From contig CAZVEV010000001.1 in assembly GCA_964625865.1 (NCBI GenBank), positions 14,823 to 78,822 on the forward strand: 64,000 nt of DNA. Reading direction: 5' to 3'. This DNA is from CAZVEV01 sp964625865. GTDB lineage: Bacteria; Planctomycetota; Phycisphaerae; SM23-33. Position numbers and translations under genes: made by a program. Below are positions 27,627-37,739 of the stretch, in pieces (the stretch's first letter is position 1; every line of letters starts with the position of its first letter). The notes beneath the pieces were generated by a model, which ran no database searches, was not told the DNA's origin, and saw only the letters and a program-made list of their open reading frames with translations.

Positions 27627-30134
27627 ATGTGGCCGTTCAAGAAAAAAGTCGGTCGTCGTCGCCGTGAAGTGCGGCGGAACATGCCCCCCAGCGGGCCGGG
27701 GCTGTGGCAGCGGATCTGCCACGCCGGAGGCGGCTGGGGGGTCGTGCTGGCCCTTGCACTGTGGGCCGGGGCGGTGGCGATGGACGCCTGGCCGATCGAT
27801 CCCCTGCCGTACCGCGCGGGGCAGTTCGTCCCGCAGGACATCCGATCGCGCGTCACGTTCGGCGTCTATGCTCGACAGAGACACCAGGAACAGCGGCGAA
27901 AGGCGCTGGCCGAGGTGCCGAGGCACTATCGCCTGAACGAGGACCTGGCCAAGCGCGTTGCCGACGCGCTGGCGACCTTGCCGTCTCGCTGCAAGGCCCT
28001 GGCCGCCCCCGGCGATGCGGACAAGATCCTCAAGGCCCAACTGGGCCTGACCGACGCCAACGCCGCGGACGTGTTGGCGGCCTGGCGGGCCTACGCCGAG
28101 GGCGACAAACGCACGCAACTGGACGGCCTGATCGACACGCTCGGGCGCGACCTGGCCGATACGTTCACCTACGGGCAAGCGGACAGCGCCACTGACGTCC
28201 AGCCCGTTGTCGGCAGGAAGGTCGTGCTCGTTTCATCGAACGCCAAGGACACCCGCGCCGTCGACGCACGCTGGATGGTGAGCCTTTCCGAGGACGCCAG
28301 GCAGGTCGTTGAGCGTGTCGACGTCCTGGCCGGGGCGTTCCCCGCTGAGATCAAGCCCGGAGTGGCCACCTGCCTCAAGGGCCTGCTTACGCGGGAGGCG
28401 ATGTACGTCTACGACGACAGGGCCACCGAAGACGCACGCCGCGCCAAGGACGAGGAGGTCCGAGCGGAAAGGCCTTACGATACCTACGCCGCCGGCGACC
28501 TGCTGGTCCAGGCCAGTTGGCGCCGACCGGCCGGGCACCGCCCGGGGCTGACCGACGAGGAACTGGCCCTGCTCCAGAAGGAGCACGAGGCCTTCGCCGG
28601 CGGGGTCGGGCGCGACGATCGCCAGTACGCCGGGTCCGAGCGACTGTGGTTCCTCGCCCAACGCCTCGCCGGACGCGCCTGCACGCTGGGCTTTGTCGTA
28701 CTCCTGCTGTGTTTCTACGTCTGCTTCTACGAGAGACGCATCGCGCGGAACCCGTGGCGCAGCGTGGCCATCGCCGCCACCCTCCTGCTCATGCTCGCCG
28801 CCAACAAGCTCCTGGTCACCATCGACTGGGCCAATCCGTACGTCTGCGTCCTGCCCCTGCTCATTGCCACCGTCATCATGACCATCGCCTACAACCAGCG
28901 CTTCGCGTTGGGGCTCGGCGCGATCATGGCCGTCATGGTGGTCCTGCAACTGCGACAGGGCATCGGCATGTTCGTGGTGGTGATGGTGCCCGTAACCGCC
29001 ACCGTGCTCCAGCTCAACGAGATCCGCACGCGGAACAAGCTCATCGGTGCCCTGTCGGTCTCGGCTGTCCTGGTGTTCCTGGCCACGTGGGGCCTGGGCC
29101 TGTTTGCCGCCGCGGGCGAGGAGTTCATCCTCTCCGACAGCCTGTGGGCGGCGGTCTCGACGATACTGGCCGGCCTGGTCGCCCAGGCCATCCTGCCGGT
29201 CATCGAACGCGTCTTCAGGATCGCCACCTCCATGACCCTGCTGGAATGGTGCGATGCGAGCAGGCCCCTGATGCGACGATTGGCCATGGAAAGCCCGGGC
29301 ACGCACAACCACTCGCTTCAGCTCGGTTCGATGTGCGAGGCTGCCGCCGAGGCCATCGGCGCCCGCGGCCTGCTTGCCCGCGTGGGGGCGTACTACCACG
29401 ACATCGGCAAGATCAACAAGCCGGAGTACTTCTCCGAAAACGAGTCCGGGTCGGCCTCCAAGCACGCCAAGCTCTCGCCCGCGATGAGCCTGCTGATCAT
29501 CATCGGGCACGTCAAGGACGGCGTGGAACTTGCCCGCGAGTACGCCCTGCCGCCCGTGCTCCACGAGTTTATCGCCACCCACCACGGCACGACGCTGGTG
29601 CAGTACTTCTACCACGTCGCCGCCGAGCAGCGCAAGAGCGATTCGGACCGCGCTCCGGACGAGGTCGAGTTCCGGTATCCCGGTCCGAAGCCGAAGTCCA
29701 AGGAGGCCGGCATCCTCATGCTCGCCGATGCCGCCGAATCCTCCGTCCGCGCCATGACCGAGCCCACGCCCGGACGTATCGAAAACCAGGTCCACGCCAT
29801 GGTCTCCCGTCGCCTCATGGACGGGCAGCTCGACGACTGCGAGTTGACCCTTCGCGAGGTCCACCAGATCGAGACCTCGCTCATCAAGAGCCTCTGCGGC
29901 GTGTATCACTCGCGGATCGCCTACCCCACGCCGGCCGGCGAGAAGCCGTCCGCCGCCGAGACCCCTCCTCCTGACCGCGGCAACGGCCGGAACGGGGATG
30001 ACAAGGCCAACGGCATCAAGGCCCACGAGGTCGAGCCGTCCGCGGCGGACGATCAGACCGAAGCTGACGCGACTGATGTTGTTGAAGAGACTGCCCCCGT
30101 CGCGGCCGACCAGACGGGGCCCGCTGCCTCATGA
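27627..30134 (+). CDS. PgpH-type 7TM-HD phosphohydrolase
   Basis: The 835-residue protein has one N-terminal helix (residues about 35-50), an extracellular 7TMR-HDED-like region (about 60-350), a cluster of membrane helices (about 355-520) and a cytoplasmic HD domain. The HD domain carries ESPGTHNHSLQLGSMCEAAA-type, GAYYHDIGKINKPEYF and FIATHHGTT motifs. Related PgpH proteins hydrolyse cyclic di-AMP; that activity is inferred here. The C-terminal 60 residues are acidic and low-complexity. Its stop overlaps the ybeY start by four bases (ATGA). Confidence 0.92.
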   Translation: MWPFKKKVGRRRREVRRNMPPSGPGLWQRICHAGGGWGVVLALALWAGAVAMDAWPIDPLPYRAGQFVPQDIRSRVTFGVYARQRHQEQRRKALAEVPRHYRLNEDLAKRVADALATLPSRCKALAAPGDADKILKAQLGLTDANAADVLAAWRAYAEGDKRTQLDGLIDTLGRDLADTFTYGQADSATDVQPVVGRKVVLVSSNAKDTRAVDARWMVSLSEDARQVVERVDVLAGAFPAEIKPGVATCLKGLLTREAMYVYDDRATEDARRAKDEEVRAERPYDTYAAGDLLVQASWRRPAGHRPGLTDEELALLQKEHEAFAGGVGRDDRQYAGSERLWFLAQRLAGRACTLGFVVLLLCFYVCFYERRIARNPWRSVAIAATLLLMLAANKLLVTIDWANPYVCVLPLLIATVIMTIAYNQRFALGLGAIMAVMVVLQLRQGIGMFVVVMVPVTATVLQLNEIRTRNKLIGALSVSAVLVFLATWGLGLFAAAGEEFILSDSLWAAVSTILAGLVAQAILPVIERVFRIATSMTLLEWCDASRPLMRRLAMESPGTHNHSLQLGSMCEAAAEAIGARGLLARVGAYYHDIGKINKPEYFSENESGSASKHAKLSPAMSLLIIIGHVKDGVELAREYALPPVLHEFIATHHGTTLVQYFYHVAAEQRKSDSDRAPDEVEFRYPGPKPKSKEAGILMLADAAESSVRAMTEPTPGRIENQVHAMVSRRLMDGQLDDCELTLREVHQIETSLIKSLCGVYHSRIAYPTPAGEKPSAAETPPPDRGNGRNGDDKANGIKAHEVEPSAADDQTEADATDVVEETAPVAADQTGPAAS

Positions 30135-30574
30135 CCGCCGACCCCACCGTGAAGATCTGTTCGTCGCAGAAGACCCTCCGCGTGCCGCGCCGGAAGATCG
30201 TCCGTCTGGTGGCGTTCGTGGCACAAAGCGAAGGAGCGCCGCTGCTCGACGTGGATATCGCCGTCGTCGGCGCCGAGGAGATGGCCCAACTCAACGAGCG
30301 GTATCACGGATACGTCGGGCCCACCGACGTGCTCAGTTTCGACCTGTCAGGTCCCCGGGACGCGGGCATCAGTGCCGAGATCATCGTCTGCGCCGACGTA
30401 GCGGTTGCCGAGGCCGCCAAACGCGGCGGGCGACCCCAGAACGAACTGCTGCTCTACATCGTTCACGGCCTGCTCCACCTGATGGGCTACGACGACCCCG
30501 CCCGCACGGCCGAGGCCGAGTGGATGCACGTCCGCGAGACGGAACTGCTCAACGCTTTCAGATCCCTACGATGA
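30131..30574 (+). CDS. ybeY: YbeY-like endoribonuclease/rRNA maturation factor
   Basis: A 147-residue cytoplasmic protein of the YbeY (UPF0054) family, which processes 16S rRNA 3' ends. Motifs are GPTDVLSFDL (63-72) and HGLLHLMGYDD (112-122). His112 and His116 are the usual zinc ligands; the third ligand, normally His in GYDH, is Asp122. The ATG overlaps the stop of the HD hydrolase gene, so the two are translationally coupled. The context with phoH supports the call. Confidence 0.93.
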   Translation: MTADPTVKICSSQKTLRVPRRKIVRLVAFVAQSEGAPLLDVDIAVVGAEEMAQLNERYHGYVGPTDVLSFDLSGPRDAGISAEIIVCADVAVAEAAKRGGRPQNELLLYIVHGLLHLMGYDDPARTAEAEWMHVRETELLNAFRSLR

Positions 30575-30577
30575 GCG

Positions 30578-30701
30578 CCGGGTGGCACCCTCAACCGGAG
30601 CGAAGCGGAGGTTGTGGGTGAGGAGGCAGAATCCGTCGTCCACACGAGCGTCCATTTCGTCACAAGAAACACCCACAAGCTCCGCTTGAGGGTGCCACCC
30701 G
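30578..30701. repeat. Inverted repeat after ybeY
   Basis: Left arm 30578-30620 (GGGTGGCACCCTCAACCGGA, then CGGAGGTTGTGGGTG) pairs with right arm 30670-30701 (CACCCACAAGCTCCGCTTGA, then GGGTGCCACCC). A second member of this family is at 55022-55158. It lies between convergent genes and could end transcription in both directions. Confidence 0.7.
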
Positions 30702-30712
30702 GGGCCGGCATC

Positions 30713-31504
30713 TCATGCGCCGGTTGGCAGGTGTTCCGTGTACGCGCGGGGCGGTTCGGCTTTGGCGACCACAGCCAGATGCACGCTCGATCCGCCCCCA
30801 CGGATGATCGTCCGCGCCGCTTCGCCCGCGGTGGCGCCGGTGGTGGTCACGTCGTCGACCAGCAGAATCCGGGCGCCCTCGATATCGGCGGGGCGGGCCA
30901 CGCTGAACGCTCCGCGGACGTTGGCGATGCGTCGCGTGCGCGGCAGGTGAACCTGGGCGGGCGTGTGGCGGATGCGGATCAGTTGGTCGCCTACCGGCAC
31001 GTTGAGATGGCTGCTGACGGCACGGGCCAGGCCGCGGGCGTGATCGCATCCGCGCCCCAGGCGGCGCCGCCAGTGCATGGGCACGGGCAGGATCAGGTCG
31101 AATACGTCCGCCCCGTGGCGCGCCGTCAGTGCGAGGGCGAGCATGCGGCCGAGGTGGCGGTACATCGTTTCGACGCGACGGTACTTCAGGCCCTGGACGA
31201 TGCGGCGAAGCGGGGGGGCGTAGGGCCCCAGGCGCGTGACCGAGGCGAACCGCGGCAGGGGACTCGGGCAGGCCGAGCAGCCGTCGTCACGCACGGGGAT
31301 GTTGGGGCCGATCGTCGTCCCGCAGCGCGGGCAGTAGTGCAGGGAAGCGAGGGCAAGCAGTTTGACGCTGCACGCATCGCAGAGCCCGCCGACCGAGATG
31401 TCGTCGGCCCGGCAGGCCGAGCAGGTTGTCGGCAGGACCAGGTCCAGCAGGGCACCCAGGCCCGAGCGAAGGGCCCCCAACGCTGCGGTCCCCGCGCCGG
31501 TCAT
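30713..31504 (-). CDS. comF: ComF-family phosphoribosyltransferase-like protein
   Basis: A 263-residue protein with an N-terminal zinc-finger-like Cys set (CSACRAD, LCDAC, CPRCG, CSAC) and a C-terminal PRTase domain with ILLVDDVTTTGAT. ComF homologues act in DNA uptake or recombination in competent bacteria; the role here is inferred. The ATG at 31504 overlaps the stop codon of the HEAT-repeat gene by four bases. The longer in-frame upstream extension is a shadow of that gene. Confidence 0.93.
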   Translation of the reverse strand: MTGAGTAALGALRSGLGALLDLVLPTTCSACRADDISVGGLCDACSVKLLALASLHYCPRCGTTIGPNIPVRDDGCSACPSPLPRFASVTRLGPYAPPLRRIVQGLKYRRVETMYRHLGRMLALALTARHGADVFDLILPVPMHWRRRLGRGCDHARGLARAVSSHLNVPVGDQLIRIRHTPAQVHLPRTRRIANVRGAFSVARPADIEGARILLVDDVTTTGATAGEAARTIIRGGGSSVHLAVVAKAEPPRAYTEHLPTGA

Positions 31505-33453
31505 CGTCGCAGTCCCACCACGAGCCCGCCGCGGCCGACGGCCCATCTGTGGCGCATGAGTCTCGCCTGCCACTGCTGCATCTGCCCGTCGCCGGCCAGG
31601 TCCACTCCGCCCAGCGTGGCGACGGTCCGGTCGAGCACCTCGCCCAGCCTGAGCGTCACGAGCATGTCGGCGGCGTCCTCGATGGGCCTGCGCGGGTTCA
31701 GCAGGAGCCAGTCGATCGTGTCGGCGTCCCCCGAAGCCAGCAGGGCCGTTATCGCACGTCGGCGAGGAAAGCTGGACATCTTCCGCAACGTGCGGACGTG
31801 CTTGAACTGCTCGTTTTGCCCGAGGACAAGCAGGGCGCACCGGTAGGCCCCAAGGGTCATGAAGTCATCCTCGTACTTCAGTCGCAGGGCGATACGTTCG
31901 ATCGCGGCGGCCCGCTGGGCGTCGGTTCGCGCCGACAGGGCCAGCAGCATCGCCCCGGCGGTCCGCTCGCCTTTGTTGTAGACGGCCCTCAACCCCGCGC
32001 GGAGGGGAGGCAGCATCTCGAAGCCCAGTTTCACCGCCTCGTCGCCGGGCCCGTCGAGCCCCACGTGCCACGCCACGTAGTCGCCCGGAAGGGACAGCTT
32101 CTCAAACCGCGTCGCCAGGCGGATCCACTTGCCGCACTCTTTCCTGTCGAGCATCCACAGTTCCACGGCGGCCGCGGCAGCGGGGAACGGATCGGCGGTG
32201 ACCTTCTCGGCGCCTCGCCCGGGCCAGTGCTGGCCCGCGTGGGCCGTCGCGGCGGCCAGGCGGAGCAGGCTGACGCACTGCCCCCGGCTGGCGAAGCTCT
32301 CGTGCGGCTGGTCCTTTGCCGCCTGCCGCCCCAGCAGGCGGACGGCGGCGATCAGCGTCAGGGGCTCGTCGGGGCCCCAGAGCGTGCGGCACAGCCGGAA
32401 GATCTCGTTGCGGACGGGCAGGTCGAGCAGCGCCGCCGCGTCGATGGCAGCCTGGATATGGCCGTGGTCGAGTTCGCCTTCGTTTCGCTTGCCGGTCAGG
32501 ACGTCGCGGATGTCCTGCTCGGCCCCGGCGATCTTGAGCCTACCGGCCGCCAGCAGGGCCATCGCGGGCGGATACTTCTTCGCCGTCCTGGCTGCGATGA
32601 GCATGTCCAAGATGGTCTTGCGGGCGGCGTCGGTGTCCAGCACGGTCATCACGTGCAGCAGGCGATCGCGCAGCGGCGCCGGCGGGGAGGCGGCCAGGAG
32701 CGAGCAGGTCTGCTGCCCCGAGCCGTCGGCGTCCACGACGGCCAGCGCGTACGCAGCCGCGGAAACCACCTCGAGCCCGGCGGGGCTCTTCAGCAGGGGC
32801 CTGATCGTGCTGACCAGTCCCTTTCGCCTGCCTGTCGCCGCGGACAGCGCCGCAGCAGAGACCACCGCCGGGTCGTCGTCGGCCAACAGCTTGCCGAGCT
32901 TCTCGTCGTCCCCGAAGCGTGCCGCGAGCATCGTTCCCAGTTCCCGCACACCGACGGCCGAGTCGGCGCAGGCCAGCGATACGATGGACCGGACGTGGCG
33001 GTTGTCGCGCTCGCTTGCGAGCGTGTCCACCACGATCATCCGCCGCATCATCGCCCGGACCGCCTCGGTTTCCTCGGCGCCCTTCTGCCCGGCCGCCATG
33101 TCCAACGCGCCGAGGCGGTCGATCTGCAGGCCCTGGCGCCCGGGCACGTCCCAGATGTCCATGGCCCTGAGAATCGACGCTACGGCGCGGAACTGCAGAT
33201 CGTCGTCCGTGTCGAGTGCATCGACAAGCCGCGCCCGCGTGTCGTCGTACTCGCGGGCGAGATTGGTCAACTGCATCATCGCCTGGTCGCGCACGGCTGC
33301 GTCGTCGCTGGACAGGTCGCGGATGAGCAACCGGTCGCGCACGTACGGGAACATCAGCAGTGCCACGAGCCCGCCGATAGCCACTGCCAGAGAAGCCGTA
33401 AGGGCCCGGCGCTGCGAGGGATGGTCGCGAAAATAACGCAGGAGTGCACCCAT
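31501..33453 (-). CDS. Membrane-anchored HEAT-repeat-like protein
   Basis: A roughly 650-residue protein with an N-terminal transmembrane helix (residues about 17-33, LAVAIGGLVALLMFPYV). A long array of helical repeats follows, with blocks such as DDAAVRDQAMMQLTNLA and DDPAVVSAAALSAATGR, as in HEAT/armadillo proteins. No catalytic motif is visible. The ATG at 33453 is chosen as the first that leaves the helix near the N-terminus; upstream codons fall in an interspersed repeat. It forms an operon with comF (ATGA overlap). Confidence 0.7.
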   Translation of the reverse strand: MGALLRYFRDHPSQRRALTASLAVAIGGLVALLMFPYVRDRLLIRDLSSDDAAVRDQAMMQLTNLAREYDDTRARLVDALDTDDDLQFRAVASILRAMDIWDVPGRQGLQIDRLGALDMAAGQKGAEETEAVRAMMRRMIVVDTLASERDNRHVRSIVSLACADSAVGVRELGTMLAARFGDDEKLGKLLADDDPAVVSAAALSAATGRRKGLVSTIRPLLKSPAGLEVVSAAAYALAVVDADGSGQQTCSLLAASPPAPLRDRLLHVMTVLDTDAARKTILDMLIAARTAKKYPPAMALLAAGRLKIAGAEQDIRDVLTGKRNEGELDHGHIQAAIDAAALLDLPVRNEIFRLCRTLWGPDEPLTLIAAVRLLGRQAAKDQPHESFASRGQCVSLLRLAAATAHAGQHWPGRGAEKVTADPFPAAAAAVELWMLDRKECGKWIRLATRFEKLSLPGDYVAWHVGLDGPGDEAVKLGFEMLPPLRAGLRAVYNKGERTAGAMLLALSARTDAQRAAAIERIALRLKYEDDFMTLGAYRCALLVLGQNEQFKHVRTLRKMSSFPRRRAITALLASGDADTIDWLLLNPRRPIEDAADMLVTLRLGEVLDRTVATLGGVDLAGDGQMQQWQARLMRHRWAVGRGGLVVGLRR

Positions 33454-33524
33454 TAGGACCCGAGTGTACCGCTCCGCCGGCGCCCGCGCCAAGAGGCGAT
33501 CTTCCGAGATGGCGGGACGCCACG

Positions 33525-33745
33525 TGTAGCGGGTGAGCTTGCTCACCGTGTTTCCGTTCGATGCATACAGTGCGTCCATTGCTCTTCGGCGTCGCAAGCG
33601 ACGCCGCACGCGGGGCAAGCCCCGCCGCTAAACGTGGAGTCAAAGGCAAGTTTGACCCGCCGCTAGACATAGAGAAACGACAACATCTTGATCCCCCTGA
33701 TCCCTGAAACCCGTGCAATCCCCTTTCGCTTTCCGTCGTCCTGCA
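33525..33745. repeat. Second copy of the composite interspersed repeat
   Basis: The gene-free stretch 33454-33815 holds a core at 33525-33640 with the same three hairpins as 14940-15052 (GTGAGCTTGCTCAC, GGCGTCGCAAGCGACGCC, GCGGGGCAAGCCCCGC). It is followed by a degenerate right arm at 33682-33745 (ACCCGTGCAATCCC, TTTCCGTCGTCCTG). A fumC promoter must lie downstream; AAGGAG precedes its ATG. Confidence 0.65.
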
Positions 33746-33815
33746 TATCCGCCGGAAAGAAAGGTCGCACCACGCCGGCGGGAGTTTATAATCACCCGTC
33801 GCAAGGAGACCCGTA

Positions 33816-35213
<1,398 letters not shown>

Positions 35214-35270
35214 GTCGTCCAGTGTGGTAGGGCGTGCGAACCGTTCGGATTCGCGCTGAACGTCCCGTTG

Positions 35271-35323
35271 CAGCTTGCTTCTTCGCGTCTTCCTCATCCG
35301 ATCAGACGCCAAGAAGCAAGCTG
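35271..35323. terminator. Long hairpin between convergent fumC and thuA-like genes
   Basis: The 19-base arms 35271-35289 (CAGCTTGCTTCTTCGCGTC) and 35305-35323 match with one mismatch and a 15-base loop. There is no U-tract, so bidirectional termination is only inferred. The flanking GGTAGGGCGTGC resembles the arm of the 39954 palindrome. Confidence 0.5.
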
Positions 35324-35351
35324 CTCCCCGCACGCTGTCCACCCGAAGACG

Positions 35352-35987
35352 TTATGTGCGCGCCGCCCATTCCATGCCGCGCATGGTCATCTCCAGCACG
35401 CGCGGGAAGTCGATGAACTCGTTCGCGCAGTGGCCCAGCGCGGAGTAGAAGACACGCCCGGCGCCCCAGGTCTTGGTCCAGATGCAGGGCATGTTGACGC
35501 GGTGTCCGTCGTAGTCGTAGGGCGTCTCGGCCAGCACGTTCACGCCGGGGTCCACGAGTTGGTAGTACTGCTCGGAACTGTAGGTGAACGTCGCAGGGAG
35601 CCCCGCGGTGATCGCGTGGGTCGTCTCGGTCAGGTGGACCTCGTAGTCGCCGACAGTGGGGTGACCGACGAACTGCCCGCCCACCATCCACTGGAATTCC
35701 AGGCAGCCGCGCATCGAATCGCCCATCCCGCCGTGGACCCCCGCAACGCCCACGCCGCTGCGGACCGCATCGTCCAGCGCCTTCCACTGATCGTCGGAGA
35801 TATCGCCCATCGTCCAGTGAGGCACGATCAGGTCCAGGGCCTTGAGGGCCTCGACGTCTTCGAGCGACGCCAGCGTGTCGGACCGTTCGACGTCATGCCC
35901 CCTGGCTGTGAGCTGCTCGGCGAACAACCCGGAGACTTCCTCCGGCTCGTGACCCTTCCATCCGCCATACACGATCAACGCCTTCAT
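35352..35987 (-). CDS. ThuA-domain protein
   Basis: A 211-residue cytoplasmic protein of the ThuA/GATase1-like fold, common in planctomycetes near sugar-catabolism genes. It starts MKALIVYGGWKGHEPEEVSG and ends with GRVFYSALGHCANEF and GMEWAAR, the family's terminal pattern. AAGGGA precedes the ATG. Its substrate is unknown; trehalose or related sugars are suggested by family name only. Confidence 0.88.
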   Translation of the reverse strand: MKALIVYGGWKGHEPEEVSGLFAEQLTARGHDVERSDTLASLEDVEALKALDLIVPHWTMGDISDDQWKALDDAVRSGVGVAGVHGGMGDSMRGCLEFQWMVGGQFVGHPTVGDYEVHLTETTHAITAGLPATFTYSSEQYYQLVDPGVNVLAETPYDYDGHRVNMPCIWTKTWGAGRVFYSALGHCANEFIDFPRVLEMTMRGMEWAART

Positions 35988-36032
35988 AGCGGTCCCTTCG
36001 TGCTTCCGGTCAGCGTGGAATCAACGCGACGT

Positions 36033-37409
36033 TCATTTCGCTGACGCCATAACGGCGTCGGCGACGGCGCGGTGGGTGGCGGGGTCCATCATTTCGGGCA
36101 TCAGTTCGCCTTCGGGGACGATCTTCGCCAGTGCGTGGGCGGCGGCCATCAGCATCTCGAGGGTGATCGACTCGGCCTGCGCGTCCAGCGCGCCGCGGAA
36201 GATGCCCGGGTACGCCAGGGCGTTGTTCATCATGCGCCCGTCGGCGTAGATCGCGGCGCCGGCGTCCAGGGCGTCGTCGCGACTGATCTCGCTGACGGGG
36301 TTCGCCAGGGCCAGTACGATCGGCCCCGGCGCCATCGCGCGGACCATGTCCTGGGTGACGATATCGGGCTGGCTGACGCCGATGAACAAGTCGGCGCCGA
36401 CCATCGCGTCGGCCAGCGTGCCGCGGATGTTCCGCTTGTTGGTGCGCTCGGCCAGGGCGATCTTCTCGTCGTTCATCCGCTGCTCGCGCCCGCGGTGGAT
36501 GATGCCCGCACTGTCGCACAGGACGGTGTCCGGTACGCCGGCGTGCTGGAGCAGGTCGGCGATGGCCGTGCCGGCCGCCCCCGCGCCGCTGATGGCGACC
36601 TGGAGGGTCGTGATGTCCTTGCCGGTCTTGTCCAGGGCGCTGTACAGGCCGGCCAGCACGATCGTCGCCGTCCCGTGCTGGTCGTCGTGGAAGACCGGGA
36701 TCGGCAACTTCTCGTCCAGTTCGCGCGTGATGCGGAAACACTCGGGTGCCTTGACGTCCTCGATCTGAATGGCCCCGAATCCACAGGCGGTCTTCTCGCA
36801 GACGTTGATGAACTCGTCGACGTCGTGGGTGTCGATCAGGAGCGGTTCGGCACTGACGCCGGCGAACTCCCAGAAAATCGACGCCTTGCCTTCCATCACG
36901 GGCAGGCCCGCCAGCGGACCGATGTCGCCCAGGCCCAGGATGGCTGTTCCGTTGGTGGCGATGGCGACCTTGTTGGCGATGTTCGTGTACTCGCGCGCCT
37001 TGGCGGGGTCGGCCTCGATGGCGCGGCAGACCCGCGCGACGCCCGGGGTGTAGACGATCCGCAGGTCGGTGTTGGATCGGATCGGCGCGCGGGTGCGCAT
37101 CTCGCACGTCCCGCCGCGGTGGGTGTGCATGGCCAGATCAATCACGCCGGCCACTTCCACGCCGTCGATGCCCTCTGCCGCGGTGCGGACCTCGGCCATC
37201 TGGTCGTCGCTGGCGGCAAAGACCTGGATGTCATAGACGATGTGCCTGGCCTGGTGTTCGACCTTGTTGACCTCGCCCGCGCGGGCCCCCGCGCCGCTCA
37301 GTGCCGTCAACACCTTGCCCAACGCGTCGGCCCGGTCGTTCAACCGCACCCGCATCAGGAATACCACTGTTCGCTGAAATCTGTCCTGTAACGCTTCAAG
37401 AGAAGCCAT
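36033..37409 (-). CDS. NAD(P)-dependent malic enzyme with N-terminal ACT-like domain
   Basis: Oxidative decarboxylation of malate to pyruvate. About the first 80 residues look like a small regulatory ACT domain (RLNDRADALGKVLTALSGAG). The catalytic part follows with LRIVYTPGVARVC, GDIGPLAGLPVMEGK, FHDDQHGTAT and GAGAAGTAIADLL (nucleotide site). The length of 458 residues fits the bacterial NAD type with ACT. Two ATGs are adjacent; 37409 has GAGG at proper spacing. Confidence 0.93.
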   Translation of the reverse strand: MASLEALQDRFQRTVVFLMRVRLNDRADALGKVLTALSGAGARAGEVNKVEHQARHIVYDIQVFAASDDQMAEVRTAAEGIDGVEVAGVIDLAMHTHRGGTCEMRTRAPIRSNTDLRIVYTPGVARVCRAIEADPAKAREYTNIANKVAIATNGTAILGLGDIGPLAGLPVMEGKASIFWEFAGVSAEPLLIDTHDVDEFINVCEKTACGFGAIQIEDVKAPECFRITRELDEKLPIPVFHDDQHGTATIVLAGLYSALDKTGKDITTLQVAISGAGAAGTAIADLLQHAGVPDTVLCDSAGIIHRGREQRMNDEKIALAERTNKRNIRGTLADAMVGADLFIGVSQPDIVTQDMVRAMAPGPIVLALANPVSEISRDDALDAGAAIYADGRMMNNALAYPGIFRGALDAQAESITLEMLMAAAHALAKIVPEGELMPEMMDPATHRAVADAVMASAK

Positions 37410-37739
37410 CATACACCTCGGAATGAACCTCGAACCTGCCTGCCGGCCGGCAGGCTCGCCCGGTCGCCGGGCGACGACGCACGATTATATGCCCCCGCCC
37501 GCAACATGCCAGAAAAACGTCCACGAGGACGGAGACAAGAACGAATAACAACGGAAAGAGGACGGGGATTACACGGATTTAGGGATTCTGGGGATGAGAA
37601 AGCCCGAAGACGGAAACGGAACTCGCAGACCCCGAACTGACCGCCGCGAAGCGGCGCCGCTTGCGGCTTCGCACGCAGCACGCTACCCGCTTGTCTGTGG
37701 AACACCCCTGCGTTACCATGCGGCCCGGAGCAATCGACT
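37410..37739. repeat. Intergenic region with one interspersed repeat arm
   Basis: No gene is supported. GCCTGCCGGCCGGCAGGC at 37437-37454 is a perfect palindrome. The stretch 37545-37582 (AACGGAAAGAGGACGGGGAT then TACACGGATT) is another copy of the outer arm of the 14861 repeat. GAAGCGGCGCCGCTT near 37648-37662 is a further hairpin. Promoters for the divergent malic enzyme and trpB genes should lie here but are not evident. Confidence 0.5.

Noticed and set aside
31426..33456. Plus-strand frame opposite the HEAT-repeat gene
   Set aside because: It lacks any motif, while the minus strand has a membrane anchor and helical repeats and is coupled to comF.
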